Assembly (NCBI RefSeq): GCF_016909175.1 | Contig: NZ_JAFBFI010000007.1 | Coordinates: forward strand, 124,001-188,000 | DNA length: 64,000 bases | Source of the DNA: Peribacillus deserti | GTDB lineage: Bacteria > Bacillota > Bacilli > Bacillales > DSM-1321 | Reading direction: 5' to 3' | Shown here: piece after piece, positions 37,478-47,340 of the stretch | Position numbering within the stretch: the first letter of the stretch is position 1 | Layout of the letters: every line of letters begins with the position of its first letter | Position numbers and translations under genes: made by a program | Notes under the pieces: model-generated | Database searches by the model: none | Told to the model about the DNA's origin: nothing | The model's input: the letters and a program-made list of their open reading frames with translations, nothing else

Positions 37478-38188
37478 TTATTCTCCTAACAAAGCAGCAG
37501 GCAAAAGAATGGGTTTCTGCGAGAAAAACCCTTCAGCAAAGGCCGATCCTGACTCTTTTCCGAGCAGCCTTTCCCTTGCTTCTACCGTTTCAATATATCC
37601 ATTCACAAGCGGAGTATCAAATGAGCCTTCCGTTTTATTAAATTGGCTTTGATAGGCTCTCAAGCTTCTCAGCTTGAGCTCGATTGTGTCTGAAACATCT
37701 ACCGTAAAGGCAGGCTTGTGAAACCCATTGATCATATAAAAATAAACGGATCCTGCCCTGTGAGGCTGCCCATCGGATGGATCTATGTATTTTTTTATTC
37801 CTGCAGAGAAGCATGCTTCCTCCACAAGTCTTGCACAATTTCCGTGATCAGGATGCCGATCCTCAAAATAAGGTGCAAACACGGTTTTAGGGCGGAACCT
37901 TCTAATTACAGAAATAACTTTATCTATATTTTCCCGCGTTACATATAATCCCCTGTCCGGCAGGTCTAACGTGATCCTCTGCTGCACTCCTAGAATGCCA
38001 GCCGCCTCAGCAGCTTCCTTCTGCCGTAATTCAACAGTTCCATTAGAAGATAATTCAGCGTGTGTTAAGTCACAAAACACTACTTTTTTTCCAATTGACG
38101 CGAGTTTGGCAGCTGTGCCTCCCATGCCGATTTCAATATCGTCTGCATGGGCACCAAATGCTAGTATATCCGCTTGTTCGTTTAACAA
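37478..38188 (-). CDS. bshB1: N-acetylglucosaminyl-malate deacetylase (bacillithiol)
   Basis: Zinc-dependent LmbE-family deacetylase, 236 residues, second step of bacillithiol synthesis. The zinc site is visible as [16 protein letters not shown] (HxDD at about 13-16) and HPDHGNC near 113-119. The start is TTG at 38188 behind AGGGGTGAAA. It sits between mgsA and bshA in one operon, the same arrangement as in B. subtilis. Confidence 0.94.
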   Translation of the reverse strand: MLNEQADILAFGAHADDIEIGMGGTAAKLASIGKKVVFCDLTHAELSSNGTVELRQKEAAEAAGILGVQQRITLDLPDRGLYVTRENIDKVISVIRRFRPKTVFAPYFEDRHPDHGNCARLVEEACFSAGIKKYIDPSDGQPHRAGSVYFYMINGFHKPAFTVDVSDTIELKLRSLRAYQSQFNKTEGSFDTPLVNGYIETVEARERLLGKESGSAFAEGFFSQKPILLPAALLGE

Positions 38189-38194
38189 TCTATT

Positions 38195-38602
38195 TCACCC
38201 CTGGTCGCGTTCAATCTTTCTCCACTCGATATCTCCTCTTTTCAGCCCGCGTACCAGTATTTCAGCAGTTCCCATATTAGTTGCAAGCGGAATCGAATAG
38301 ACATCACAAAGTCTTATTAGTGCTGAAACATCCGGTTCATGAGGCTGAGAGGTTAAAGGATCTCTAAAGAAAAGGACTAAATCCATTTCATTTCTCGCAA
38401 TCCGTGCCCCGATTTCCTGATCTCCTCCGAGCGGGCCAGATTGAAAACGGTGGATTTTCAACCCTGTTGCTTCTTGAATTCTAAGTCCAGTGGTGCCAGT
38501 TGCAAATAACTCGTGCTGTTTAAAAATATCCGTATAGGCTGTGGCGAAGCGTATCATATCCTCTTTCTTTTTATCATGGGCAATCAGTGCAATTCTCATC
38601 AT
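38195..38602 (-). CDS. mgsA: Methylglyoxal synthase
   Basis: Converts dihydroxyacetone phosphate to methylglyoxal, relieving sugar-phosphate build-up. The 135-residue product shows [26 protein letters not shown] with the catalytic Asp, and [20 protein letters not shown]. It lies 6 nt from both dapB and bshB1. Coupling with bacillithiol genes is sensible since bacillithiol takes part in methylglyoxal detoxification (established for Bacillus). Confidence 0.95.
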   Translation of the reverse strand: MMRIALIAHDKKKEDMIRFATAYTDIFKQHELFATGTTGLRIQEATGLKIHRFQSGPLGGDQEIGARIARNEMDLVLFFRDPLTSQPHEPDVSALIRLCDVYSIPLATNMGTAEILVRGLKRGDIEWRKIERDQG

Positions 38603-38608
38603 TTCACC

Positions 38609-39409
38609 CTATTCTATTACATTCTCTAATCCATAAACGAGAACATCTATTTTCATAACTTCTTCCACTGCTAATTTAACTCCTGACATAAATGAAGCGC
38701 GGTTAAATGAGTCGTGTCTTATAGTCAAAAGCTGCCCTTCCATGCCAAACATAACCTGCTGATGTGCAACAAGTCCTGGAAGCCTTACACTGTGGATGCG
38801 CATTCCATTCATATCCGCACCTCTTGCGCCTGGTAAGGTTTCTTTCTCAGAAGGATGCCCCTGAATTTTATCCTCGCGCACCTCTGAAATTAGCTGCGCC
38901 GTTTTTACAGCAGTTCCTGAAGGGGCATCCAGCTTTTGGTCATGGTGCATTTCGATAACTTCGATATCTTCAAAGTATTTTGCAGCCATCTGTGAAAATT
39001 TCATCATCAGAATAGCCCCGATCGCAAAGTTAGGGGCTATTATACAGCCCAGCTCTTTTTCAGCAGTCAGACTATCCAGTCTTTCTAGATCTTCTTTCGA
39101 GAAACCGGTTGTTCCTACTACAGGGCGGATCCCATACTCGAGTGCTTTTTCTGCATGTACCATCCCTACCTCTGGTGTTGTTAAATCAATTAAAACCTGG
39201 GCATCGACTGAAGAAAAGCATTCATCCAGGTCTGAGTAAACCGGAGCATGAATTCCTTCAAAACCACCGATCTCGCTTAAATTCATTCCATTATTCTTTC
39301 GGTCCAATACCGCCGCAAGCTCGAAATTCTCCGTGTTATGTACTAGTTTTACTGCCTCAAGACCCATTCTTCCCCTGGGACCTGCAACGATAATCTTAAT
39401 CTTGTCCAT
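38609..39409 (-). CDS. dapB: 4-hydroxy-tetrahydrodipicolinate reductase
   Basis: NAD(P)H-dependent step of the diaminopimelate/lysine pathway, feeding peptidoglycan and spore dipicolinate. The 266-residue product has the Rossmann start [15 protein letters not shown] and the catalytic [15 protein letters not shown] block. The start was set to ATG 39409 ([10 protein letters not shown]) behind GGGAGAAG; a longer frame adds six residues. It overlaps the end of ypjD by 14 nt. Confidence 0.95.
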   Translation of the reverse strand: MDKIKIIVAGPRGRMGLEAVKLVHNTENFELAAVLDRKNNGMNLSEIGGFEGIHAPVYSDLDECFSSVDAQVLIDLTTPEVGMVHAEKALEYGIRPVVGTTGFSKEDLERLDSLTAEKELGCIIAPNFAIGAILMMKFSQMAAKYFEDIEVIEMHHDQKLDAPSGTAVKTAQLISEVREDKIQGHPSEKETLPGARGADMNGMRIHSVRLPGLVAHQQVMFGMEGQLLTIRHDSFNRASFMSGVKLAVEEVMKIDVLVYGLENVIE

Positions 39410-39749
39410 GTTCTTCTCCCTCTCCAATCCGTGTCCATCTGTCTTTATCTCTTGTATTAAATTTGGTCATTACTCTATCATGTGCTTCTTGTAAATCAAT
39501 GCCGAGAGAATTCGCAAAACAAATCAGGACAAACAGCATATCGCCTAATTCCTCTTCAACCGCTTTTTCTTTTTCACTGGCTTTTTTGGGTTTTTCCCCG
39601 TAATAATGGTTTACTTCCCTTGCCAGTTCTCCCAGCTCTTCAGTCATTCGGGCCATCATTGCTAAAGGACTGAAATAACCCTCTTTAAACTGGCTGATAT
39701 ATTTGTCAACTTCATTCTGAAGATCTTTTATGGATTTCTCATTCTTCAC
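39396..39749 (-). CDS. ypjD: MazG-like nucleotide pyrophosphohydrolase YpjD
   Basis: House-cleaning NTP pyrophosphatase of the MazG family, 117 residues. [20 protein letters not shown], ...[20 protein letters not shown] (ExxE and ExxD metal ligands) and the [13 protein letters not shown] end are conserved. The start was set at GTG 39749 with GAAGGGTG upstream; an in-frame GTG at 39758 overlaps that site. Probable first gene of a long operon running through birA. Confidence 0.9.
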   Translation of the reverse strand: MKNEKSIKDLQNEVDKYISQFKEGYFSPLAMMARMTEELGELAREVNHYYGEKPKKASEKEKAVEEELGDMLFVLICFANSLGIDLQEAHDRVMTKFNTRDKDRWTRIGEGEEHGQD

Positions 39750-39828
39750 AGTAATCACCCTTCATACTTTCTTCTTACATGTTAGCTAAAAGTAACCTTT
39801 ATGACAACTTTTTGCGCCGCCCCATAGG

Positions 39829-39857
39829 TTGCTCCATAATAAGTATTCCTATATAAT
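39829..39857 (+). promoter_or_regulatory. SigA-type promoter of ypjC
   Basis: TTGCTC and TATAAT separated by 17 bases, about 50 nt before the ypjC ATG. It overlaps the longest open frame and so supports the shorter start. Confidence 0.75.
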
Positions 39858-39906
39858 ATGGACACGGCAAATTTTACTAATGTTTTACTTGGGGGTCTTT
39901 TTGCAG

Positions 39907-40779
39907 ATGGTCTATGGCTTAAAAATAAAAAATATTATTTTTATCCTGTTCGGGTCCGGAATTTTTGCTTTCGGCCTAGTACATTTTAATATGCAGAATA
40001 ACCTCGCTGAAGGCGGGTTTACAGGAATTACTCTGCTTCTGTATCAAGTTTTTGGGATGAATCTTTCTATTTCAAACCTTGTTTTAAATATTCCGGTGTT
40101 CTTTGCTGGCTGGAGGTTTTTGGGTAAAACTACCTTTCTATATACCATCATAGGCACTGTCGGGCTTTCAGCATGGCTGAAATTATTCGAAGTGTATCAA
40201 TTGAAATTCCCTCTTCATCATGACCTTATGCTCGCTGCTCTGTTTGCAGGCGGCTTTATCGGGATAGGTCTTGGAATCATTTTCCGTTTCGGAGGAACTA
40301 CAGGCGGCGTAGATATTATTGCCAGAATCGCGGACCGATATTTTGGCTGGAGCATTGGCCGGACAATGTTTATTTTCGATGCAGCAGTAATCACCCTTTC
40401 ATTAATTGTTTACCTCGACTACAAGGAAGCCATGTATACCCTCGTAGCTGTTTTTATTGGTGCCAGAGTTATTGATTTCATGCAGGAAGGTGCCTACTCA
40501 GCCAGAGGAGCCATGGTGATCAGTGACAAAAATCAGGAAATTGCAGAAAAAATCATGAAGGATATGGACCGGGGTGTGACCATGCTCAAAGGCTATGGTT
40601 CATTTACAAAAACCGATAGAGAAGTCCTTTATTGTGTTGTTGCACGAACAGAGCTTGTAAGGTTGAAAAATGCCATTACCGCTGTAGACCCACATGCTTT
40701 TGTCTCAGTAACGGTTGTCCACGATGTACTTGGTGAAGGATTTACCCATGATGAAAATAAAAATCCAATCGAGAGATAG
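39907..40779 (+). CDS. ypjC: YitT-family membrane protein YpjC
   Basis: Membrane protein of 290 residues with about five to six helices in the first two thirds (IIFILFGSGIFAFGLVHF, LMLAALFAGGFIGIGLGIIF) and a cytosolic DUF2179 domain at the end (GYGSFTKTDREVLYCVVART). The YitT family is broad and its substrate is not known. The start was set at ATG 39907, because the promoter at 39829-39857 excludes the longer frame and the length then equals the usual 290. Confidence 0.88.
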   Translation: MVYGLKIKNIIFILFGSGIFAFGLVHFNMQNNLAEGGFTGITLLLYQVFGMNLSISNLVLNIPVFFAGWRFLGKTTFLYTIIGTVGLSAWLKLFEVYQLKFPLHHDLMLAALFAGGFIGIGLGIIFRFGGTTGGVDIIARIADRYFGWSIGRTMFIFDAAVITLSLIVYLDYKEAMYTLVAVFIGARVIDFMQEGAYSARGAMVISDKNQEIAEKIMKDMDRGVTMLKGYGSFTKTDREVLYCVVARTELVRLKNAITAVDPHAFVSVTVVHDVLGEGFTHDENKNPIER

Positions 40780-41454
40780 TGTTGGTTAATGGATTATACA
40801 TGCGCGCGATTCCTTTGCCGGGTCGCGTTTTAATATGGAGGCTTGATATCTGAATCCTTCCATTCCACCTTAAAATCGGAAGCATTCTACTCTCAGCCAT
40901 AGTTTATGGGGGTTGGGTGCTATTTGGACGTCTTTTCAACTAATTAAGCAAGCCGTTGTTCAATTTGAATGTGCTGCTGTTAGGAGAACAGGGTGTAAAT
41001 CCTTGCTATCTATACCCAAATCCAAAAAAATTGAAAACCTCTTATAAACGGATAAACCCTCTTAAATTTCCGAAAACCCCCTTAAAATTTCATTCTTCCT
41101 CTTAAAATCCGCCACTTAAAGTTTCATTTACCCCTCATACACGTCTGAGCCCCTTGCTAATGTTTGAATGAACCTTCAGCTTATAGGTTCGATGGGCTAA
41201 ATCCGCTAAATAGGCTCGCTACTAACTCCTTATTTTAAGGCTTAAGCCATGCTGAAAGGTCACAAGTCTTTTATACATATAACCGCCAGCCGCTTTTGCC
41301 GAAAATCCTAATGATATAAACTGAGTACAATTTACCACCTAATATGTTTAAATCGCCACGAATCGCCACATAAATAAGTGGGTTAACCACATAAAATGTT
41401 CAAATTCATCCTTTAAATAAGATAAACCCCTGGTGAACCAGCGTGTTTATCACA
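40780..41454. other. Long non-coding interval with degenerate short repeats
   Basis: About 675 bases without a supportable gene. A weak stem CGCGA/TCGCG with TTTT (about 40805-40832) may end ypjC. From about 41020 to 41135 the plus strand has repeated CCTCTTAAA-like units roughly 18-22 bases apart, and at 41340-41400 ATCGCCAC occurs twice and GTGG/CCAC pairs are common. No start codon with a ribosome binding site was found. Confidence 0.55.
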
Positions 41455-41491
41455 CAAAAAAGACTGCCAGCCAAGCTGTCAGCCTTTTTGT
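41455..41491 (-). terminator. Terminator of yugP
   Basis: On the minus strand GGCTGACAGC and GCTGGCAGTC pair around TTG, followed by TTTTTTG. Confidence 0.85.
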
Positions 41492-41499
41492 TATTTTTC

Positions 41500-42171
41500 T
41501 CAATCATTTCTAGTCATGCCAGTATAAATTAACACTAAACGTACCAGTTCTAATACGGCTACTGCCGCTGCCGCCACGTACGTTAGGGCTGCTGCATTAA
41601 GAACCTTTCTTGTTTCTCGCTCTTCATCGTTTCTAATGATTCCTAATGAAACCACTTCATCCATGGCTCTATTGGATGCATTGAATTCGACAGGCAGTGT
41701 TATGATTTGGAATAAGACTGCAAAAGCCATGAAGGCAATTCCAAGCAGAAGCAATCCCGACATGTTAGCGAGTATTCCAGCGAGTATAAGCATCCAGGAA
41801 AAATTGGATCCCAGATTGGCAACTGGAACTAAGGCATGCCTGAACCGCAGGAAAGTATATCTTTGCTGATCCTGAATTGCATGGCCTACTTCATGTGCTG
41901 CGATGGCTGCACCTGCGATTGAGTAACCATGATAGTTCCCACTTGATAAGCGGACGGTTTTGGATCTTGGATCATAATGGTCACTTAAAAACCCTCTTGT
42001 TTCTTCCACATTTACATTGTAAAGGCCGTGACTGTCAAGAATGGCTCTGGCCACCCCTGCCCCAGTTCTTCCTGACGAGTTTTCAACTTTTGAATATTTT
42101 TTATAAGTACTTTTCACTTTAAATTGAGCATACAAAGGAACAAGGATAAGTAAGATAAAGTAGATTAACAT
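41500..42171 (-). CDS. yugP: Zinc metallopeptidase, YugP family
   Basis: Membrane-associated putative zinc peptidase, 223 residues, with an N-terminal hydrophobic helix, the zinc motif HEVGH at 93-97 in AAIAAHEVGHAIQDQ, and two or three further helices after residue 115. The family (Zn_peptidase_2) is widely conserved but its substrate is unknown. I remember yugP at another place in B. subtilis, so its presence next to ypjB may be a local rearrangement. Confidence 0.9.
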   Translation of the reverse strand: MLIYFILLILVPLYAQFKVKSTYKKYSKVENSSGRTGAGVARAILDSHGLYNVNVEETRGFLSDHYDPRSKTVRLSSGNYHGYSIAGAAIAAHEVGHAIQDQQRYTFLRFRHALVPVANLGSNFSWMLILAGILANMSGLLLLGIAFMAFAVLFQIITLPVEFNASNRAMDEVVSLGIIRNDEERETRKVLNAAALTYVAAAAVAVLELVRLVLIYTGMTRND

Positions 42172-42229
42172 GCTGAGCCCCCTAGTATGAGATTGGTTTC
42201 TTATATTTTAATTTTGCCTCTTTCCTGTG

Positions 42230-43018
42230 TCAATCATTCTGCTCCTTTCGGGTATTTACTGATTCTTTATTTCCTTTGTATTTTCTCCAGCCGACATAGG
42301 ATAACGTCATAATAATAATACTTCCTGTGGAAATCATCACCCACCATAGAGATGGATCTGCTTCATCTTCTTTCATTTCTTCAAAAATGGACTGTAGATC
42401 TGATTGCAGCGCTGTTAATTCCTGCTCGCTTTCTTTTTCAGAAAGGAGATTTGGACGATACTGATTAATAAAATCAAACTTAGCATCCAGTTTTTGTATT
42501 TTTTCGGGGGCAATATCCACCTTTAAGCTCGGATGGATCAGATTGTACTGAGATAAAAGTTTATTAAAGCTTTCATCAAACTGCTCAACATTTTTTGTTT
42601 TCACAGCCTGTTGTGTGGTCTTAAAGGTCTCCATAATCTGTCCTTCCATTTCAGTCCACATAGGCTGGTGTTTAGATGATATGGCATCTACGACTAACCG
42701 AAATTTAGTAACATTCGAGATTTTTTCATTGAGGCTTAACGAAGCGGTTCCCACTGCCTTACTAGCATCATTATGGGCTGCAGTTATAATCCTGAGCTCG
42801 TCCATACTTAATATATTGTCATGTGCAGTGAGTGAAAGGAATTGTTTAGAGAAGTAATCAAGCATTTGGCTCGTTTCAGATAATCTATCGCTTTTAACCA
42901 GCTGAAGGGCTTCATCAGCAATCGTATCAAGCTTTTCCAGGGACTCACTTTGTGCAAAAGCTGGCTGAACAGGTAGTAGTAGTATAAAAATGACTAATAA
43001 TACATTCAGTTTAAACAT
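42230..43018 (-). CDS. ypjB: Sporulation protein YpjB
   Basis: Exported protein of 262 residues: signal peptide (LNVLLVIFILLLPVQPAFA, cleavage after AFA-Q likely), a long helical outside region, one membrane helix near the C-terminus (WWVMISTGSIIIMTLSYVGW) and a short basic tail. YpjB is listed among sporulation genes in Bacillus; the molecular role is unknown. The start was set at ATG 43018, preceded by GAGGGGGG. Confidence 0.87.
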   Translation of the reverse strand: MFKLNVLLVIFILLLPVQPAFAQSESLEKLDTIADEALQLVKSDRLSETSQMLDYFSKQFLSLTAHDNILSMDELRIITAAHNDASKAVGTASLSLNEKISNVTKFRLVVDAISSKHQPMWTEMEGQIMETFKTTQQAVKTKNVEQFDESFNKLLSQYNLIHPSLKVDIAPEKIQKLDAKFDFINQYRPNLLSEKESEQELTALQSDLQSIFEEMKEDEADPSLWWVMISTGSIIIMTLSYVGWRKYKGNKESVNTRKEQND

Positions 43019-43098
43019 ATTTGTCCCCCCTCTCATACTAATAGAAATGTATGAAAGGAGGGACAAGAGTAGAACTCTCAGAAACCTATTAATTTCAG

Positions 43099-43689
43099 CT
43101 AAAGTTTATATGTCATCCTGGAGGATCTATAAGCCGTATAATAGGCAGCTGCAATTGAGGCCATACTAAGCCAAAAAGTAAAGTAGCCAATTTCCTGGAT
43201 ATACCTCATTAAGTCCCCGTAATTTGGCATTTGATAATATACATAATCAATCATTTCATTATGCAGAGTCCATATTGCGGCAGCTGCAAAATGCCATTTT
43301 TTAATCCGAAAAAAGGGAGCATACAGCAGGCCTTGAAGGGCCATTGCAGCATGAGAAGCCATCAGCATATATCCTGTCCAATGCAGCTCCCCATTTACTA
43401 TTAAAGTAAGCAGGTTCATTGCAACTGCCCAAATTCCATACTTAAAGAGGGTCATCAATGCCAATGCCTCAAAAAGGCCAGTGTTTCTTCTGAGGATAAG
43501 CCCAATTAATGCGATTACGAAAAACAAAGTGGCGGTCGGGCTGTCCGGCACAAAGGGCAGAAAAATAGCCGTTGTCTCCGCCAGCTGGTATCCATACCAA
43601 TAATAGCCGTATACAGTTCCAAATATATTAATAATTAACAGCATCCACAAAAAACTTTTATTTGCCAATATCGAATATACAAATGCCAT
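43099..43689 (-). CDS. ypjA: YpjA, DUF1405 membrane protein
   Basis: Multi-pass membrane protein of about 196 residues with five to six helices; FLWMLLIINIFGTVYGYYWY and AALMTLFKYGIWAVAMN-like segments mark the DUF1405 family. The substrate or role is unknown. The start ATG 43689 (MAFVYSILANKSF) fits the known YpjA N-terminus and has a GTAGGA upstream; an in-frame ATG at 43779 would add 30 basic residues. It follows qcrABC in the same direction. Confidence 0.84.
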   Translation of the reverse strand: MAFVYSILANKSFLWMLLIINIFGTVYGYYWYGYQLAETTAIFLPFVPDSPTATLFFVIALIGLILRRNTGLFEALALMTLFKYGIWAVAMNLLTLIVNGELHWTGYMLMASHAAMALQGLLYAPFFRIKKWHFAAAAIWTLHNEMIDYVYYQMPNYGDLMRYIQEIGYFTFWLSMASIAAAYYTAYRSSRMTYKL

Positions 43690-43907
43690 GGAAATCCTAC
43701 TTCCCTTAATAAGTTTCTTACTTTTTACTATATCGTTTAATATGTAATTTTTCCATGCCGCACGTCGAATTCTTTCCATGGGAAATCCGATCTTCTAAGG
43801 GCAGCTTCTTTTGCCAGCGAGTAAAATGGCTTCTTTAGAAGTGCTCCCTAAGAACAAAGCAAAAAAAAACATTTGTTTTTTAAAGCGCCCATTTATATAA
43901 AAAAGCT

Positions 43908-43930
43908 GGCATGATCGCATGCCAGCTTAG
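43908..43930 (-). terminator. Terminator of qcrABC
   Basis: On the minus strand AAGCTGGCATG and its complement form an eleven-base stem with a tiny loop, followed by TTTTTTATA, just after qcrC. Confidence 0.9.
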
Positions 43931-43936
43931 CCAAAA

Positions 43937-44701
43937 TTATTCAGCTTTTAACTTAGAGATAAATTCAGAAAGTTTCTTTAGGTCTTCTTCATTGCCTTTG
44001 TAAGCGTTTGGAGGCATAGAGCCTTTACCTTCTTTGGCAATTTTCGCAATTTCTTCTGGCTTTAAGTCTGTTCCTATAAGTGAAGGACCAGCTCCGCCAG
44101 TAAGTTCTTTACCATGGCAGCCGATACAGCTTTGCTTTTGGTATACAGCATAGCCAGGATCTTTTGTATCAATCTCAGCCTTAGCCACAATTTTACCCTG
44201 CTCTTTTGCTTTTTCCCAGTCATGTGTATCAACCGAGTACCAGGTTAAGTAAATAACAGAGGCTAATCCAAGGAGCATAAACCCGGTAGCCAGCGGCCGT
44301 TTAGACGGACGGCGGTGAGGGCTTCTGTCAAGGAATGGTGCAAGCAGTAATCCACCGAATGCAAGACCCGGCATAACTAGCGCACCAATTATATTATAAG
44401 GACCTGAAGCGTACGTATATTTAAGTAATTGGTATAAGAATAAGAAATACCAGTCTGGCAAAGGAATATATCCTGTATCAGTAGGATCCGCAATTCTCTC
44501 AAGCGGAGATGGATGAGCTACTGTTAAACATAAATAGCCAACAAGAAAAACGGCTCCAACCATCCATTCCTTCAATAGGAAGTTTGGCCAGAAAGCTTCT
44601 GTTTTTCCAGGATACTCCGAATAATCTTTCGGAATATTTGGTTTTCGTTCGGCAGAAACCCGAGAGTCTCCAACGAACTTCATACCTTTTCCGCGATGCA
44701 T
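43937..44701 (-). CDS. qcrC: Menaquinol:cytochrome c reductase, cytochrome b/c subunit
   Basis: Subunit IV-cytochrome c fusion of the Bacillus bc complex, 254 residues. The N-terminal half has three membrane helices and the cytochrome b C-terminal-type TGYIPLPDWYFLFLYQLLKY; the C-terminal outside domain carries the haem c motif CIGCH at 192-196. It accepts electrons inside the complex and passes them to cytochrome c. It lies 63 nt after qcrB. Confidence 0.97.
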   Translation of the reverse strand: MHRGKGMKFVGDSRVSAERKPNIPKDYSEYPGKTEAFWPNFLLKEWMVGAVFLVGYLCLTVAHPSPLERIADPTDTGYIPLPDWYFLFLYQLLKYTYASGPYNIIGALVMPGLAFGGLLLAPFLDRSPHRRPSKRPLATGFMLLGLASVIYLTWYSVDTHDWEKAKEQGKIVAKAEIDTKDPGYAVYQKQSCIGCHGKELTGGAGPSLIGTDLKPEEIAKIAKEGKGSMPPNAYKGNEEDLKKLSEFISKLKAE

Positions 44702-44764
44702 GTGAGTCCCCCTCCCCCATTAAAATGGTTGATTAATAGATAAATTAGGCTTCTTCGTTTAATA

Positions 44765-45439
44765 TTACAATGGTCCGGAAATACCCTGCTTACGAATCAT
44801 TAAGAAGTGGGCACCCATTAATCCAAGTAAAGCGCCTGGAAGGAAGAATACGTGAATCGCAAAGAAACGAGTCAGCGTCTGTGCTCCTACAATAGTTGGA
44901 TGACCTGAAAGCAATGTTTTGGCATATGGTCCAATTACAGGAATAGAATCAGCAATCTGCAGACCTACTTTTGTTGCGAATAACGCTTTCATATCCCAAG
45001 GAAGCAAGTAGCCCGTGAAACCTAGGCCCAGCATAACAAAGAAAATTAAAACTCCTACAATCCAGTTTAATTCACGGGGCTTTTTATAAGCTCCCTGGAA
45101 GAAAACACGCAAAGTATGTAAGAACATCATAACGATAACTAAACTTGCTCCCCAGTGGTGCATACCGCGGACAATTTGTCCGAACGCTACTTCATTTTGC
45201 AGGTAATATACCGACTGCCAGGCGTTTTTGATATCGGGTACATAGTACATGGTCAAAAACATTCCGGATAGAATCTGTATTACCGTGACAAAGAAAGTTA
45301 ATCCCCCGAAGCAGTAGACGAAAGCAGAGAAGTGATGGGCAGGGTTTACATGCTCAGGAACTTCGTGATCTGCAATGTCACGCCATAGCGGCGTAATATC
45401 TAACCGCTCGTCAACCCAGTCATAAATCTTGTTTAACAA
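44765..45439 (-). CDS. qcrB: Menaquinol:cytochrome c reductase, cytochrome b subunit
   Basis: Four-helix cytochrome b6-type subunit, 224 residues, binding haems bL and bH. Haem-ligand histidines are visible in GMHHWGASLVIVMMFLHTLR and HVFFLPGALLGLMGAHFLMI. Cys43 (AFVYCFGG) matches the residue that covalently holds the extra haem ci in B. subtilis and b6f relatives. Located between qcrA and qcrC. Confidence 0.97.
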   Translation of the reverse strand: MLNKIYDWVDERLDITPLWRDIADHEVPEHVNPAHHFSAFVYCFGGLTFFVTVIQILSGMFLTMYYVPDIKNAWQSVYYLQNEVAFGQIVRGMHHWGASLVIVMMFLHTLRVFFQGAYKKPRELNWIVGVLIFFVMLGLGFTGYLLPWDMKALFATKVGLQIADSIPVIGPYAKTLLSGHPTIVGAQTLTRFFAIHVFFLPGALLGLMGAHFLMIRKQGISGPL

Positions 45440-45442
45440 TGA

Positions 45443-45949
45443 TTACGCCTCCTTATGCGGAACTGCTGACCCTAAATGAAGAATTCCATCTTTAACTTTG
45501 AAATCGTACATATCCAAAGGCTTAAGAGGTGGAGTTCCTTTTACGTTCATGCCATCTTTAGTATATCGGCCGAAATGGCAAGGACAGAAAAATTGGTTAG
45601 GATGTTCCTTATCCGTATTCCAGTCCACTGTACAGCCTAAATGTTTACAAACCGGGGAAAGGGCAACAATTTTCCCTTCATCGTTCTTATACACCCATGC
45701 TGTATCTGTTACTTCAGATTCATACCATGCATCCTTCTGCTTGTATGAAAAATCCAGCCTTACCGGCTTGTTAGTCAAATCATCCACTTTTTGTTTAGTA
45801 GCGACGAAATTTTCTCCAGCAGCCGCTTCCAGTACAGGATCAACCGCGAAACGAAGCATCGGCATTAGCATTCCGGCAGCCATGAAACCGCCTACACCCG
45901 TAAGAGTATAGTTCAGGAATTGACGTCTTGAAACTCGATGTTTGCTCAT
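45443..45949 (-). CDS. qcrA: Menaquinol:cytochrome c reductase, Rieske Fe-S subunit
   Basis: Rieske 2Fe-2S protein, 168 residues. The cluster ligands lie in CKHLGC (101-106) and CPCHFG (122-127), with the extra disulfide cysteine in each box. The N-terminus SKHRVSRRQFLNYTL is a twin-arginine type signal anchor before a membrane helix. First gene of qcrABC, 3 nt from qcrB. Confidence 0.97.
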   Translation of the reverse strand: MSKHRVSRRQFLNYTLTGVGGFMAAGMLMPMLRFAVDPVLEAAAGENFVATKQKVDDLTNKPVRLDFSYKQKDAWYESEVTDTAWVYKNDEGKIVALSPVCKHLGCTVDWNTDKEHPNQFFCPCHFGRYTKDGMNVKGTPPLKPLDMYDFKVKDGILHLGSAVPHKEA

Positions 45950-46112
45950 ACATTTTCCCCCCCTCTATTAGAAAACTCGGTCTTTTATGACCAAAAAAAA
46001 TTAGATTACTATAAAACAAGGACATTACAATGATATATCAATATTTCCAATAGGTCAATAATCTGGCAATTCTTAAATGACAGGCTAAAACAACTTTGTT
46101 CACAAAAATTTC

Positions 46113-46577
46113 CTATTTTGCCTGCTGCCATTTTTGGGAAAATATATTTGAAATCTGCCTTACCTGCTCATCCATCATCTGTCTTTTATAGCTATCATCC
46201 AATCCTTCCAGCGGAATGGCCGGCACCCAGATAAGAGACTGATCAAAATCCTTCTCAACAGCTTTCCAATCGCTGTCGCATGTTACAAAAAATACATGCT
46301 TAAAACCTTCATTCAAGAAATTCACTTTCCATTCAAGTGCTGTTTGCTTTCTTGATTCGGTGTCTAAAGATGCAATATAGGATAGTGCCGGAAGAAGGAT
46401 GATTCTACCTTTAAACTGCCTTTCAATTTCTGATGCAAGTATAGTGAGGAACTCATTCATTCTTGCGTATTGTTTCATATTTGTCCCAAAGTCTATGCCT
46501 GCAAGCGGAACAATAATGGTATCAATGTGTTCTCTTGCCTGCTCAAACATTTCTATATCCTTAGGTAACAGCTTCAT
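46113..46577 (-). CDS. ypiF: YpiF, DUF2487 protein
   Basis: Cytosolic protein of 154 residues with a nucleotide-binding-like alternation of strands (IDTIIVPLAGIDFG, GRIILLPALSYIAS, FKHVFFVTCDSDW) but no known motif. Same place as ypiF upstream of qcrABC in B. subtilis. Function unknown. GGAG lies upstream of the ATG at 46577. Confidence 0.87.
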   Translation of the reverse strand: MKLLPKDIEMFEQAREHIDTIIVPLAGIDFGTNMKQYARMNEFLTILASEIERQFKGRIILLPALSYIASLDTESRKQTALEWKVNFLNEGFKHVFFVTCDSDWKAVEKDFDQSLIWVPAIPLEGLDDSYKRQMMDEQVRQISNIFSQKWQQAK

Positions 46578-46676
46578 TTAACTTCACTCCCGATGCGTCC
46601 AAGTATGTATTCAAGTCTATCTTACCATTTTTCGATTCTGCCGGCATTATCTCTTCGAATTTTTCACCGCAGACAT

Positions 46677-46709
46677 GAAAAGAACACCTGCCTAAGGGGC
46701 AGATGTTCA
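46677..46709 (-). terminator. Terminator of ypiB
   Basis: On the minus strand GAACATCTGCC and GGCAGGTGTTC form an eleven-base stem around CCTTA, followed by TTTTC. Confidence 0.82.
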
Positions 46710-46715
46710 AATACG

Positions 46716-47261
46716 CTACACTTTTTTCAGCTGTTTTAACTGAGCCGTAAGCTTTTGAAATGCTTCGATGTTCTGCTGGTCCAAAGCATCATCAATTAAT
46801 TGCATTAATTTCTCGCGCTGGAAGATGGCCAGGGAATTTTCTAGAAACTGTTCGGCGAGTACTTTATCTTTTTCATTAGCAAACTGGTTCTTTGGCATGA
46901 ACGGGTTTTCTTCTAAAACTGCTGCGTATTGATAAGATGAGTAGGCTGAGCGGAAATTCAGCTGGATAAAGATTTCCTCGTCGCGGTTAAGCCGGATATC
47001 ATGGAAAGATTTTTCTGCATCTGTAGTCATTATATTAGACTTGTAAAACCTGAAGGGAGCTTCTTCTACACAATGGGTAGACATAATCAGTCCTCTCGGA
47101 CACAAATTGGCCTGCTCCACGAAATGAACCTTTTTCATAAGCTGGTCGTGGCTGATCAGATAATTCAAGATCCAGACACACTCTCTTCTTTTCAGCTGAT
47201 AATGGTTTAAAAACCACCGGATAAATTCTTTCTTTTCATTAACAGAAACAGGGGTGTGCAT
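46716..47261 (-). CDS. ypiB: YpiB, UPF0302 protein
   Basis: Cytosolic protein of 181 residues. [20 protein letters not shown] and [20 protein letters not shown] are the conserved UPF0302 start; the C-terminal IDGD-like [20 protein letters not shown] is a YpiB-C helix. No biochemical role is firmly assigned. GAGGAGGGAC precedes the ATG. It follows ypiA by 79 nt. Confidence 0.92.
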   Translation of the reverse strand: MHTPVSVNEKKEFIRWFLNHYQLKRRECVWILNYLISHDQLMKKVHFVEQANLCPRGLIMSTHCVEEAPFRFYKSNIMTTDAEKSFHDIRLNRDEEIFIQLNFRSAYSSYQYAAVLEENPFMPKNQFANEKDKVLAEQFLENSLAIFQREKLMQLIDDALDQQNIEAFQKLTAQLKQLKKV

Positions 47262-47340
47262 GTGAGTCCCTCCTCTGTACCTAATATTTTTTAAATAGTT
47301 TAAGAAATTTTTAATTCGTCACAGGAAACATTATCTTCGA

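Noticed and set aside
39829-39906. N-terminal extension of YpjC
   Set aside because: The sequence contains a good promoter (TTGCTC-17-TATAAT), and the ATG at 39907 gives the usual family length.
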